NCBI GenBank assembly: GCA_023460235.1
Contig: JAEWRE010000020.1
Span: 1 to 60,292 of the forward strand
Source: Bacillota bacterium
GTDB lineage: Bacteria > Bacillota > Clostridia > TANB77 > CAG-465
Direction of reading: 5' to 3'
Length of the DNA stretch: 60,292 bases
In this document: piece by piece, positions 17,170 through 26,310 of the stretch
How positions within the stretch are numbered: the first letter of the stretch is position 1
Layout of the letters: the number at the start of each line of letters is the position of its first letter
Notes under the pieces: model-generated
Databases searched by the model: none
The model's input: only the letters and a program-made list of their open reading frames with translations
Told to the model about the DNA's origin: nothing
Program-made: the position numbers and the translations under genes

Positions 17170-18441
17170 ATGTTTATAGATTATGTAAAAATTGCAGTAA
17201 AATCTGGCGATGGTGGCAATGGGGCTATATCTTTTAGAAGAGAAAAATATGTAGCAAACGGTGGACCAGATGGTGGAGATGGTGGAAATGGTGGAAGTGT
17301 ATATTTAAAAGTAAATTCAGATATAAATACACTTCTTGACTTTAAGTATAAAAAAGTATTTAATGCTGATGATGGCAAAAAAGGAGAAGGCTCTAGATGT
17401 AGTGGGAAATCAGCTGATGATTTGTATATATCTATTCCCAAAGGTACTATAGTAAAAGATATAGATAAAGATATAATAATAGCTGATTTATCTGAAGAAA
17501 ATCAAGTATTCCTTGTTGCAAAAGGTGGAAAAGGTGGAAGAGGAAATCAACATTTTGCTACACCAACAAGACAAGTACCAAACTTTGCAGAGCAGGGAAG
17601 AAAAGGAATTGAGAGAAATCTAGAACTTGAACTTAAAATGCTTGCAGATGTTGGACTTGTAGGTTTCCCAAATGTAGGTAAATCAACTATAATTTCAACG
17701 GTATCATCTGCTAAACCTAAGATAGCGAATTATCATTTTACTACACTTGAACCTGCACTTGGCGTTGTTAGATCAAAGAGTGGTAGTACATTTGTTATGG
17801 CTGATATTCCGGGTATAATTGAGGGAGCAAGTGAAGGTGTTGGACTGGGTCTTAAGTTCTTAAAACACGTTGAGAGGACAAGATTAATTCTTCATGTTGT
17901 TGATGTATCGGGAAGTGAAGGAAGAAATCCAGTTGAAGATTTTAATAAAATTAATGAAGAGTTAAAAAAATATAGTGAGAAACTAGCAGGTAAAAAACAA
18001 ATAGTTGTTGCTAATAAAATGGATAGTTTAAATGATCAAGAGTTATTAACAGAACTTGAAAAAGTATGTAGTGAAAAAAATCTTAAATTATTTAAGATAT
18101 CAGCTGCAACTAACCAAGGTCTTACTGAATTAATTGAATTTATAGCACAAGAACTTGAAAATATACCAAAGGAAGAACTTGTAGATATTCAAGATAATTA
18201 TGAAGATGATGAATTAACAGATAATGAATGGTATATTGAAAAAACTTCAGAAGGTTTTAGCGTTAAGGGTGTTCCTATAGAAAGATTAATGAGTAGAGTA
18301 AATGTATTTGATATAGAATCAAGACAATATATGCAAAGAGCTCTTAATAAAATGGGAGTAATGCAAAAGCTTAAAGAAGAAGGATTACAACATGGTGATA
18401 TAATTGATGTAATAGGATTCCAGATGGAATATAGTGAATAA
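17170..18441 (+). CDS. obgE: GTPase Obg/CgtA
   Basis: At 423 residues it has the full three-domain layout: glycine-rich Obg fold (G-D-G-G-N-G, G-G-P-D-G-G-D-G-G-N-G-G, to ~155), and a GTP-binding domain with G1 GFPNVGKS and G3 D-I-P-G-I-I. G4 is N-K-M-D and G5 lies around S-A-A-T-N. A C-terminal OCT domain (~345-423, W-Y-I-E-K-T-S-E-G-F) is also present. Obg acts in late 50S assembly and stress or growth control. Translation starts at the ATG behind a TAGGAGATTAAA site, and it is probably co-transcribed with trpS. A perfect 18-bp hairpin ends the unit. Confidence 0.96.
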   Translation: MFIDYVKIAVKSGDGGNGAISFRREKYVANGGPDGGDGGNGGSVYLKVNSDINTLLDFKYKKVFNADDGKKGEGSRCSGKSADDLYISIPKGTIVKDIDKDIIIADLSEENQVFLVAKGGKGGRGNQHFATPTRQVPNFAEQGRKGIERNLELELKMLADVGLVGFPNVGKSTIISTVSSAKPKIANYHFTTLEPALGVVRSKSGSTFVMADIPGIIEGASEGVGLGLKFLKHVERTRLILHVVDVSGSEGRNPVEDFNKINEELKKYSEKLAGKKQIVVANKMDSLNDQELLTELEKVCSEKNLKLFKISAATNQGLTELIEFIAQELENIPKEELVDIQDNYEDDELTDNEWYIEKTSEGFSVKGVPIERLMSRVNVFDIESRQYMQRALNKMGVMQKLKEEGLQHGDIIDVIGFQMEYSE

Positions 18442-18456
18442 ACTTATAATAAAAAT

Positions 18457-18496
18457 AAAGTGGAACAGTTCATTAATGAACTGTTCCACTTTTATT
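18457..18496. terminator. Bidirectional terminator, 18-bp perfect stem
   Basis: AAAGTGGAACAGTTCATT / AATGAACTGTTCCACTTT with flanking A and T tracts on both sides. It separates convergent obgE and the beta-CASP gene. Confidence 0.9.
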
Positions 18497-18497
18497 T

Positions 18498-19973
18498 TTA
18501 ACAATAATTTAAAGATTTATAAAAACGTTTCTTTTTAGTGTTATTTTTATACTTTTGAATTGTTTTTGCACGTCCTCTATTATGTTTTTTATCATTTAAA
18601 AATTCATTATTATAAAGATTAATTATGTTATTTTTTAAATTAAAAATAGTATCGTTAGCTAGTAGATAAGAAGTTTTAGAATCTAATACTTTTGCAAAAT
18701 TAATATTTAAAGTTTCAAAAGCTTTGTTAGCTGATTCTAATTTTGAATTAGCGGTACCGTGATTAAAAAATATACCTATTATTTTTAAACCCGCAAAAAT
18801 TTTAATAAATTCACTGAATCTGGCATGACCTGAAAATTCAGTAGTTGAATATATATTAGAATATATATCAGAATTAACAAGAGAATAACCAAGAGTAGTA
18901 GGAGCTAAATAGCTTGTAAAATAAATAGCTTTACTTCCATCACCAATAAAATTATTTATATACAATGGAGAAACTCCTTTATCACCCATACCAGAAGATG
19001 CTATTATTATTTTTGGAGAATTATTAAATAATAATTGTTGGCGGTTTTTTTTATTCCAAAAATGTAAATTCTTTGGCAAGAAGAAATCACCTAATATTTT
19101 TCTGTAATCACTTAGGTATTGGATACCTAAAGTTGTGTCAATGTTTATTGAATAATCTTTTGATAAAATACCAGAATCTTGAGCCAATTTTAACTCAAAT
19201 AGAATTCTTTCAAGCCGCTCTTGTGCAATACTTGCAATAAAAACAGTCTTTTTTTCTTCTAAAAATTTTGCAACGTCATTAATAAAATGCGGAGACTCCT
19301 TTTCTTCTGAAATGCCATAGGTGCTTTCACAAATCATATATAATTTCAACTTATACAGCCATTTAGGAAATTTACTAACTTTAAATAATTTGTTTTCTTC
19401 TTTGTAGTCACCTGTAAAAAATAAATTTTTTGTAGCACACCCAGGATAAGAAACTTGAACTATTACATATGCTGCACCCAGCATATGAGCATTCTCAAAA
19501 AAAGTTATTCTAAAATTGCTATCTATTTGCAAAGAATTATTAAAATAACATGTTTCTATTAGGCTTAAAGTAGATTCAACATCTTTACTCGAAAAATATG
19601 GTTTTTCATTCTTATTTGTTATTTCTCTTTCATAGATGGCAGCACTGTTATAAAGTCCAGTACTCATTAATTTTTTTGTATTATGAGTTGTATATATTTT
19701 TTTGTTAAAACCTTTTGAAACGATATAGGGAAATTTGCCTGTATGGTCAATGTGATTATGAGTAATTATAGAAAAATCTACATCAAGCATCTTAGAATCG
19801 TAAAAAAGATTTTTGGCTTTTTCATCACTTTCTCCTTGTGATATACCACAATCTACCATAAACGATCTAGTAGTATTATTTGGGAAAATAACTGTTGCGA
19901 TATTACAAGAAGGCGTTACATCATCATTTCTAGATTCAATTTTAACATAAATTTCCCGTTTTATATTTTTCAT
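18498..19973 (-). CDS. Metallo-beta-lactamase/beta-CASP nuclease, CPSF73-like
   Basis: The 491-residue protein has the MBL motif 2 HxHxDH (H-N-H-I-D-H-T-G) near residue 92 and motif 3 His in E-N-A-H-M-L-G-A. Motif 4 Asp is in F-F-T-G-D-Y. The beta-CASP segment has motif A-like E in I-C-E-S-T-Y-G, S-S-G-M-G, motif B-like F-S-G-H-A, and motif C-like F-F-N-H-G. This is the CPSF73/Ysh1-like RNA-nuclease branch, which in bacteria is distinct from RNase J. RNA cleavage is therefore likely; the target is unknown. The C-terminal ~45 residues are Lys/Arg/Asn-rich and may bind RNA. An AAGGAGGTAGCTA site precedes the ATG. Confidence 0.85.
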   Translation of the reverse strand: MKNIKREIYVKIESRNDDVTPSCNIATVIFPNNTTRSFMVDCGISQGESDEKAKNLFYDSKMLDVDFSIITHNHIDHTGKFPYIVSKGFNKKIYTTHNTKKLMSTGLYNSAAIYEREITNKNEKPYFSSKDVESTLSLIETCYFNNSLQIDSNFRITFFENAHMLGAAYVIVQVSYPGCATKNLFFTGDYKEENKLFKVSKFPKWLYKLKLYMICESTYGISEEKESPHFINDVAKFLEEKKTVFIASIAQERLERILFELKLAQDSGILSKDYSINIDTTLGIQYLSDYRKILGDFFLPKNLHFWNKKNRQQLLFNNSPKIIIASSGMGDKGVSPLYINNFIGDGSKAIYFTSYLAPTTLGYSLVNSDIYSNIYSTTEFSGHARFSEFIKIFAGLKIIGIFFNHGTANSKLESANKAFETLNINFAKVLDSKTSYLLANDTIFNLKNNIINLYNNEFLNDKKHNRGRAKTIQKYKNNTKKKRFYKSLNYC

Positions 19974-20160
19974 TAGCTACCTCCTTTTAACAAGATTAAA
20001 AGTTACAATTAATATTTTATTAAATACTAATATAGGTATTTCTTTAAGCGCATTATATCATTATATGTCGAAAAATGTCAATAAAAAACTAATAACTTCT
20101 AAATTTTATAAGTTTGTTTAAAAAATATTTATTTGCTAATAATAATTTCAAGGTGATAAA

Positions 20161-20898
20161 ATGATTTGGTATATTTTTCTAGGTATAATATTATTGATAG
20201 CACTTTCAATTATGATTCCATTAAAGATTCATGTAAAATATAAGGCTAACTCTGATTCTAGTCAAACTCAAGATGGGAATTTGAACTATGAAAACTATGT
20301 TGCAGTTTATTTATTTGGATTTATCAAAGTTTTTAATAAATCTTTAAATAAAAAAGATGAAAACAAAAAGAAAGAAAATAATAAAAATAAAAAAGAAAAT
20401 GCTAAATTAAATAACACTTCAAATGTTGCAAATGAAGAAAATAAGGTTGTTAATACTATATATAATGTTTTAGTTAAATTTTTAGACTATTCAAAAATCG
20501 TTGCAAGATTATTAAATGAAAAAGATTTTAATAAAATACAAAATAGTTTTAAATTTAAAAAGTTAAATTTAAAACTTGGAATAAATTTTAAAAATACAAT
20601 GCTAAACATATACATGTTAACATTTTTAAGTACTATAATAAGCATATATATATCAAAAAATGCTAATAAGTTTAATCAAAAAAAATTAAATTATTCAGTT
20701 AATATTTCAGAAAAAATATTAGATTTAAATGTTGACAGTATAATTAAATTTAAACTTGCAAATACTATTGGTATAATAATAAAAATTATATATAAATTAA
20801 GAAAGGTGGAAGATGAAAATGTCAGAACAAGGTCAACATCCAATAGAAAACTTAATGATGACAGCTATGACGTCTATAGAAAATATGATAGATGTTAA
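20161..20898 (+). CDS. DUF2953 membrane-anchored protein (YtfI-like)
   Basis: The 245-residue protein has an N-terminal membrane helix (residues 2-20, I-I-L-L-I-A-L-S-I-M-I-P-L-K-I), a YVAVYLFGFIKVF segment and a highly charged Lys/Asn linker (~60-85). The C-terminal half, with K-L-N-L-K-L-G-I-N-F-K-N-T, matches the DUF2953 pattern. Its neighbour is a GerW/YtfJ homologue, as in Bacillus (ytfI-ytfJ), which supports both calls. Its last 86 nt overlap the next gene in another frame. It is presumably sporulation-linked by context; no activity is known. Confidence 0.7.
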   Translation: MIWYIFLGIILLIALSIMIPLKIHVKYKANSDSSQTQDGNLNYENYVAVYLFGFIKVFNKSLNKKDENKKKENNKNKKENAKLNNTSNVANEENKVVNTIYNVLVKFLDYSKIVARLLNEKDFNKIQNSFKFKKLNLKLGINFKNTMLNIYMLTFLSTIISIYISKNANKFNQKKLNYSVNISEKILDLNVDSIIKFKLANTIGIIIKIIYKLRKVEDENVRTRSTSNRKLNDDSYDVYRKYDRC

Positions 20899-21298
20899 TA
20901 CAATAATTGGAGATATCGTAACTAGTCCAGATGGGACAACAATAATACCTGTTTCAAAAGTATGTTTTGGTTTTGCAGCAGGAGGAAGTGAATTTAATTC
21001 AACAAAAGGTCAAAAGATGATGGATATTGATAAATTACCTTTTGGTGGAGGTAGTGGTGCAGGAGTAAATATTTCTCCTATGGGATTTCTAGTTGTAAAA
21101 GATGGAAATACAAAACTTTTAACTTTAAACGGAACAACAACTGCTGTTGATAAATTAATTGATTTAATGCCAGATGTTATAAATAAAGTTAATAATTTTG
21201 TTGAAAGATCAGTTGAAAAGCCTGGTAAAGTAGTTGCATCAAGAAGAAAGCAAGAAAAAAGCCCAGATGATTTTGATGAAGATAATGATGAAGAATAA
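20813..21298 (+). CDS. GerW-family sporulation protein (YtfJ-like)
   Basis: The 161-residue protein contains the family core: I-G-D-I-V-T-S-P-D-G-T-T-I-I-P-V-S-K-V near residues 33-51, then G-F-A-A-G-G-S-E-F, a glycine run P-F-G-G-G-S-G-A-G, and S-P-M-G-F-L-V. The C-terminal tail is charged (Glu/Asp-rich). In Bacillus, YtfJ (GerW) is a spore protein needed for normal germination. The ATG at 20813 is chosen because GAAAGGTGG lies 4-5 nt upstream, even though this start lies inside the preceding gene. Presence of this gene suggests a spore-forming ancestry. Confidence 0.85.
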   Translation: MKMSEQGQHPIENLMMTAMTSIENMIDVNTIIGDIVTSPDGTTIIPVSKVCFGFAAGGSEFNSTKGQKMMDIDKLPFGGGSGAGVNISPMGFLVVKDGNTKLLTLNGTTTAVDKLIDLMPDVINKVNNFVERSVEKPGKVVASRRKQEKSPDDFDEDNDEE

Positions 21299-21306
21299 AA
21301 ATTAAT

Positions 21307-21342
21307 AAAAAAACTGAAGCAAATTACCGCTCCAGTTTTTTA
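21307..21342. terminator. Hairpin terminator between convergent genes
   Basis: Imperfect stem AAAAAACTG-AAGC / GCTCC-AGTTTTTT with T tracts on either side; overlaps the 3' end of the minus-strand gene at 21324. Confidence 0.65.
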
Positions 21343-21602
21343 ATTCTTTTTTTAAATCTATCCTTTAAATATTCAAAGTAATATGCTGTGCCAAAAATTA
21401 AAACAAGTGTGAATAATCCAATAACTACAGTTGCCAAATTCCATATTATCTCTTTGGTTCCGTCTAATGTTCCGTCGTATGCTGCATTCCATCCATGTAT
21501 AAACATATATAATGTAATCAAAACTAGTAGAGTGGATGAGATAATTAATGTAAGAATAGGTGCAATTTTTGTTCTTAAATAAGAACCATAACCGTTTAAC
21601 AT
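21324..21602 (-). CDS. Small two-helix membrane protein, unknown
   Basis: The start at 21602 is chosen for the GGAGGT site 7 nt upstream; longer in-frame starts to 21668 have none. The 92-residue protein has two hydrophobic helices (~15-35 and ~58-80) separated by an A-A-Y-D-G-T-L-D-G-T-K loop, and a basic C-terminal tail (K-D-R-F-K-K-R-I-K-K). Function cannot be inferred. Confidence 0.65.
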   Translation of the reverse strand: MLNGYGSYLRTKIAPILTLIISSTLLVLITLYMFIHGWNAAYDGTLDGTKEIIWNLATVVIGLFTLVLIFGTAYYFEYLKDRFKKRIKKLER

Positions 21603-21739
21603 AATTATACCTCCAAAGTTTAATATTTTACTTAACATAATTATACCACTTTTTAATAAAAAAGTCAAATATTATTAAAATTATTATATAATAATATAAT
21701 GTTATCATACTATATTTATATTTAAATTAATCTATTTTG

Positions 21740-21768
21740 TTGACATTTATCATATATAAATATATAAT
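21740..21768 (+). promoter_or_regulatory. Consensus sigma-A promoter
   Basis: TTGACA, 17-nt spacer, TATAAT, 26 nt before the acyl-CoA synthetase start; TGGAGG is the ribosome site. Confidence 0.8.
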
Positions 21769-21794
21769 TATTCTATAAAATCTGGAGGTTAAAA

Positions 21795-23510
21795 ATGGAA
21801 AAAGTTGAAAGAATGAATTCTTTAAAAGATATAATTGATGTCAGTTGTGTGAAGTTTAAAGATAAAGTTGCATTTTTAGAAAAAGATTTAAATAGCACTG
21901 AATTTAAACCAATAAAGTATTCTACGCTTAGAGAAGATATAAATTCTCTTGGTACAATTATGTTAAAGAAATTTAATTTAGCTGATAAAAAAATAGCTGT
22001 TATTGGGGAAAATAGTTATAGATGGTATGTTACATATATGGCAGTTGCTTGTGGAGTAGGTGTAATAGTTCCTCTTGATAAAGAACTACCTCAAAATGAA
22101 ATTTTTAACTTACTTGAAAGATCAAAAGCAGAATGTATTGTATATTCATCAAGAAAAAAAGAACTTGTTGAAGGTCTTAGAGATAAGTTATCAAGCAATG
22201 TTATTTTTATAGAAATGAATAAAACAGAATCTGATGATGTAAGTTTCTCTTTTGATAAACTATTAAAAGAAGGAAAAGAATTGCTAGATACTGGAGAAGA
22301 TACATATACAAAAATTGAGATTGATAACGAAAGATTTAGTGTATTGCTATTTACATCAGGTACAACAGCTAGCCCTAAAGGTGTTATGTTAAACCATAAA
22401 AACTTATGTACTAATGCATATTCTTGTTATTATCTTATACCACAAATTGGTAAATATACTTTCTTGTCAGTACTACCTATACACCATACATATGAATTCA
22501 CTATAGTATACATTTATGGCATTAGTATGGGTGCAACTGTGGGAATTTGTGAAGGACTAAAATATGTAAATAAAAATTTCTTAGAAATAAAACCTGATTT
22601 AATAACTGTTGTTCCTGCATTACTTGAAAAAATCAATAAAAGAATTGAAAAAGCTATAAAGGAAACTGGTAAGGAATCTTTAATTAATAATCTTGGAAAG
22701 TTTACTTACAATCTTAGTAAAGTTGGTATTGATTTAAGAAGAAGTCTTTTTAAAAAGGTACAAAATAACTTTGGTGGAAATTTAAAATATATGCTTTGTG
22801 GAGCTGCACCAATTGATAAAGAATTAGTAAATAAAATAAATTCTTATGGATTTACTTTTTATCAAGGATATGGAGCAACGGAAGCATCACCATTAATAAC
22901 AGCAGCTATAACTGATAAAGCTATAGGTACTGTTGGAAAAGCTGTATATGGAACTGAAGTGAGAATAGATTTAAGTGAAAATGAAGATGAAAATAGTAAC
23001 ATAGGTGAAATTATTGCTAAAGGCGATAATATAATGATGGGATACTATGAAAATGAAGAAGATACTAATAAATCTTTGAAAAAAGGATGGTATTATACTG
23101 GAGATATTGGTTATTTTGATTTACAAGGTAATTTAGTTATCAGTGGAAGAACTAAAAATATAATTGTAACTTCAAATGGTAAAAATATATATCCAGAAGA
23201 ACTTGAAAATCTTATAAATAGAATACCTTATGTTGAGGAATCAATGGTATATGGTATGAAGGATGAAAAAAATTCCGCTGAACTAATAGTTTGTGCAAGA
23301 GTAACTTTAGATAACGAGTATTTAGATGATAAATTTGGTGCAAGCAGACCTAGTGAAGAAGAATTACATTCACTTATTTGGGATGAAATCAAAAAGATTA
23401 ATAGAACTTTAGTATCATATAAAGCAATAAAAAAATTAGAATTAAAAAGCGATGAATTCCAAAAAACTACAACATTAAAAATAAAGAGATTTGCTGAAAT
23501 AAAAAAATAG
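21795..23510 (+). CDS. AMP-forming long-chain acyl-CoA synthetase
   Basis: A 571-residue ANL-superfamily enzyme that adenylates a fatty acid and forms its CoA thioester. P-loop F-T-S-G-T-T-A-S-P-K-G-V-M is near residue 190, A4-like motif Y-G-A-T-E-A-S-P near 360, A7-like W-Y-Y-T-G-D-I-G near 434, and A8-like G-R-T-K-N-I-I-V. The A10 lysine appears as T-L-K-I-K-R near the C-terminus. It is closest in layout to FadD15-like bacterial enzymes. It is monocistronic with a consensus promoter; exact chain-length preference cannot be told. Confidence 0.9.
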   Translation: MEKVERMNSLKDIIDVSCVKFKDKVAFLEKDLNSTEFKPIKYSTLREDINSLGTIMLKKFNLADKKIAVIGENSYRWYVTYMAVACGVGVIVPLDKELPQNEIFNLLERSKAECIVYSSRKKELVEGLRDKLSSNVIFIEMNKTESDDVSFSFDKLLKEGKELLDTGEDTYTKIEIDNERFSVLLFTSGTTASPKGVMLNHKNLCTNAYSCYYLIPQIGKYTFLSVLPIHHTYEFTIVYIYGISMGATVGICEGLKYVNKNFLEIKPDLITVVPALLEKINKRIEKAIKETGKESLINNLGKFTYNLSKVGIDLRRSLFKKVQNNFGGNLKYMLCGAAPIDKELVNKINSYGFTFYQGYGATEASPLITAAITDKAIGTVGKAVYGTEVRIDLSENEDENSNIGEIIAKGDNIMMGYYENEEDTNKSLKKGWYYTGDIGYFDLQGNLVISGRTKNIIVTSNGKNIYPEELENLINRIPYVEESMVYGMKDEKNSAELIVCARVTLDNEYLDDKFGASRPSEEELHSLIWDEIKKINRTLVSYKAIKKLELKSDEFQKTTTLKIKRFAEIKK

Positions 23511-23587
23511 TTTTAATTTGTCTTGTTTTGTCGAATTCGTGTTATTAATTATCATTATTTGGTATAATATGCTAAAGGTGATGAAAG

Positions 23588-23914
23588 ATGTTTAATTCTA
23601 GAAATGTAAGATCCTTACCACAAGAGTATGACTATTACAAGTCAGTAAAAGCCAAATCTGATAAGTTATATTATGAAAAAATTTATAATATGACTAGTGA
23701 TAAAAATGAAGAAGAAGTAGTAAAACAGAGACTATATAATTTAATTTTAAATTTATGTAATCAATCTGTTTACGATTATATATATGTTTTCACAGATGAT
23801 GATTTCAATTTAATATTGAATTACAATATAAATGTTCAAGATATACTTAATCAGTTTATAGATGACATAGTAAATATAAAAGAAAGAAATTTAAAATTAA
23901 GTAAACAAAACTAA
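23588..23914 (+). CDS. Small soluble protein of unknown function
   Basis: The 108-residue, charged, helix-rich protein (Y-D-Y-Y-K-S-V-K-A-K ... N-L-I-L-N-L-C-N) has no membrane segment or known motif. It has an AAAGGTGATGAAAG ribosome site and is followed by a clean terminator, which argues that it is a real gene. It stands alone between the acyl-CoA synthetase and the two-component system. Confidence 0.6.
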   Translation: MFNSRNVRSLPQEYDYYKSVKAKSDKLYYEKIYNMTSDKNEEEVVKQRLYNLILNLCNQSVYDYIYVFTDDDFNLILNYNINVQDILNQFIDDIVNIKERNLKLSKQN

Positions 23915-23921
23915 AAATTAT

Positions 23922-23960
23922 AAAAGGATTATATGACATAATGTTATATAATCCTTTTTG
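23922..23960 (+). terminator. Rho-independent terminator
   Basis: Perfect 13-bp arms AAAAGGATTATAT / ATATAATCCTTTT with an 11-nt loop and T tract. Confidence 0.85.
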
Positions 23961-24033
23961 TGTTTATAAGTTTAATATAATGTATTTACATGTATATAAA
24001 AAGTATGTATAATATACTTATATAAATACATAA

Positions 24034-24067
24034 CTATCACTTTTCTATCACAAATTAGCTGTATAAT
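24034..24067 (+). promoter_or_regulatory. Promoter with 11-bp-phased direct repeat before the response regulator
   Basis: CTATCAC occurs at 24034-24040 and again at 24045-24051, exactly 11 bp apart, overlapping where the -35 should be; TATAAT is at 24062-24067. Direct repeats one helical turn apart are typical of OmpR/PhoB-type response regulators, suggesting autoregulation. Confidence 0.6.
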
Positions 24068-24098
24068 ATAAATAATAAAAGTGATCTAGGAGGATATA

Positions 24099-24764
24099 AT
24101 GAAAATATTAGTTGTAGATGATGAGGAAAAAATAAGGAATGTTATAAAAGAATATGCTGAATTTGAAGGCTATGAAGTAAAAGAAGCAAGCAATGGAATG
24201 GAAGCTGTTTTAAAATGTTCAAATGAAGATTTTGATGTTATAATCATGGATATAATGATGCCTAAACTTGATGGCTATTCTGCAATAAAAGAAATAAAGA
24301 AAAATAAAAATATACCAGTACTTATGCTTTCTGCTAGAGGTGAAGAATATGATAAGTTATTTGGATTTGAAATTGGAATAGATGATTATGTAGTAAAACC
24401 GTTTAGTCCTAAAGAGGTAATGGCAAGATTAAATGCTATTTTAAATAGATCAAAATCAAATGTAAATGTTGGAAAAAAATATACATACAATGGATTAGAA
24501 GTTGATATGCTTGCAAGAAATGTATATGTAGATACAAAGAAAATCGAACTTACTCCTAAAGAATATGATTTACTTGTATATTTGATTGTAAATAAAAATA
24601 TTGCTCTATCAAGAGAAAAAATATTAAATGAAGTATGGGGATATGACTTCTTTGGAGAAGATAGAACTGTTGATACCCATATAAAAATGTTAAGAAATAG
24701 TATAGGCATATATAGAGATAATATTATAACTGTAAGAGGGATGGGATATAAATTTGAAGAATAA
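24099..24764 (+). CDS. OmpR-family response regulator
   Basis: At 221 residues, the receiver domain (~1-115) has acidic D8-D9-E, phospho-acceptor Asp in I-I-M-D-I-M-M-P-K (~D51), Thr/Ser in M-L-S-A-R and conserved Lys in V-V-K-P-F. A winged-helix output domain (~130-221) ends T-V-R-G-M-G-Y-K-F. AGGAGGATATA gives a strong start. It overlaps the sensor kinase gene by 11 nt. Closest in layout to PhoP/WalR/ResD types; the signal is unknown. Confidence 0.92.
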   Translation: MKILVVDDEEKIRNVIKEYAEFEGYEVKEASNGMEAVLKCSNEDFDVIIMDIMMPKLDGYSAIKEIKKNKNIPVLMLSARGEEYDKLFGFEIGIDDYVVKPFSPKEVMARLNAILNRSKSNVNVGKKYTYNGLEVDMLARNVYVDTKKIELTPKEYDLLVYLIVNKNIALSREKILNEVWGYDFFGEDRTVDTHIKMLRNSIGIYRDNIITVRGMGYKFEE

Positions 24765-26238
24765 AATTATAAATTTTTTAAAAAATATGAAAGATAAAAC
24801 TCTTAATATAAAAAATGATATTGTAAAGTTGTTTGCAAATAAATCAACTGATTCACTTACATATAAAATGTGGAGATATTTTGTATTATTTGCAATTAGT
24901 ATATTTATAATTTTATGGTTTATGCAGGTAATTTTTTTACAAAGTTACTATAGCTCTATGAAGAAAAATGAAGTTATAAAGCTTGCATCAAAAGTAGAAA
25001 AAGAATTTAATTCAGGTGATTCATCAGAGTATATAGATAATGTAGCATATAAAAATGTATCAAATATATATATACTTGATAGCAATGGAAATACAATATA
25101 TTCATCTGAAAGTTCAATATCACAAAATGTTGGAGTTCCATCAAGACCATATAAAATAAGCGTTAGTGAAGTAATTGAAGGTATAAATAGTAGCCCATCA
25201 AAAAAATTTAGTTATACGTTTAAATTAGATAAATTTAAGTCAGAAGTGTTTTTATATGGTAAAGTTATTCAAGGAACTAACAATTACTTAGTTATGATAA
25301 CTTCAATTGATCCAATTGACTCAACTACAAATGTATTTAAAAGTCAACTTATATATATAACCATTATATCGTTATTAATATCATCAATTATATCAATTTT
25401 TATATCAAGAAATTTATCAAAACCAATAAAGAAAATTAATGAAACAGCTAAAAAAATGGCTAATGGTAACTATAATGTAAAATTTGAGAAATCTGGATAC
25501 TTAGAAATTGATGAGTTAGTAGATACTCTTAATTTTGCTACAGAACAATTAGAAAAAACAGATAATATAAGAAAGGAACTTATTGCAAATGTTTCACATG
25601 ATTTAAGAACTCCGCTTACTATGATAAAGGCATATTCAGAAATGATTAGAGATTTATCTGGAGAAAATAAAGAAAAAAGAGAAACACATCTACAAGTAAT
25701 AATTGATGAAACTGATAGATTAACTAGACTTGTAAATGATATGATGGATTTATCTAAAATTGAAAGCGGTGCTACAACATTAAATAAAGAAATTATTGAT
25801 TTAGGAGAAATTGTAAAGAATATTGTTAAAGGTCTTGATATGGAAAATGATAATTGTAAGTTTATATTAAACATTCAAAATGATCTAAATGTTAATGCTG
25901 ATAAAACTAAAATAGAACAAGTTATTTACAATTTAATAAGTAACGCCATAAATCATAGTCTTGACAATAAGATTATAGAAGTTAATGTAAAATCAGTTCA
26001 AAAAAAGGTGAAAGTTGAAGTTATTGATAATGGACCAGGAATTTCAAAAGAAGATTTACAACATATTTGGGATAGATATTATAAATCAGATAAAACATAT
26101 AAAAGAGCAAGTTCTGGAACAGGTCTTGGACTTTCCATAGTAAAAAATATACTTGAAAAACATGAAGCAAACTATGGAGTTGAATCACAATTAGAAAAAG
26201 GTTCAAATTTCTGGTTTGAGATCGAAAGAATAAAATAA
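24754..26238 (+). CDS. Membrane sensor histidine kinase (HAMP, HisKA, HATPase)
   Basis: The likely start is TTG at 24754, with GAGGGATGGGA upstream and an 11-nt overlap with the regulator gene. The 494 residues comprise a basic cytoplasmic start, TM1 (~42-65), an extracytoplasmic domain (~66-190, single-PAS/dCache-like size), TM2 (~192-214) and HAMP (~215-265). HisKA follows with H in V-S-H-D-L-R-T-P. The ATPase has N-box L-I-S-N-A-I-N-H-S, G1 D-N-G-P-G-I and G2 G-T-G-L-G-L-S-I. It phosphorylates the adjacent regulator. Inputs cannot be inferred. Confidence 0.92.
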   Translation: MKNKIINFLKNMKDKTLNIKNDIVKLFANKSTDSLTYKMWRYFVLFAISIFIILWFMQVIFLQSYYSSMKKNEVIKLASKVEKEFNSGDSSEYIDNVAYKNVSNIYILDSNGNTIYSSESSISQNVGVPSRPYKISVSEVIEGINSSPSKKFSYTFKLDKFKSEVFLYGKVIQGTNNYLVMITSIDPIDSTTNVFKSQLIYITIISLLISSIISIFISRNLSKPIKKINETAKKMANGNYNVKFEKSGYLEIDELVDTLNFATEQLEKTDNIRKELIANVSHDLRTPLTMIKAYSEMIRDLSGENKEKRETHLQVIIDETDRLTRLVNDMMDLSKIESGATTLNKEIIDLGEIVKNIVKGLDMENDNCKFILNIQNDLNVNADKTKIEQVIYNLISNAINHSLDNKIIEVNVKSVQKKVKVEVIDNGPGISKEDLQHIWDRYYKSDKTYKRASSGTGLGLSIVKNILEKHEANYGVESQLEKGSNFWFEIERIK

Positions 26239-26244
26239 AAAATA

Positions 26245-26281
26245 AAAAGCATATTGTATTTTGAATACAATATGCTTTTGT
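26245..26281 (+). terminator. Rho-independent terminator
   Basis: Perfect 16-bp arms AAAAGCATATTGTATT / AATACAATATGCTTTT with a 3-nt loop and T tract; A-rich on the other side so it may serve both strands. Confidence 0.88.
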
Positions 26282-26310
26282 ATAATTAATAATCTAAATA
26301 ATCTAAGTTG

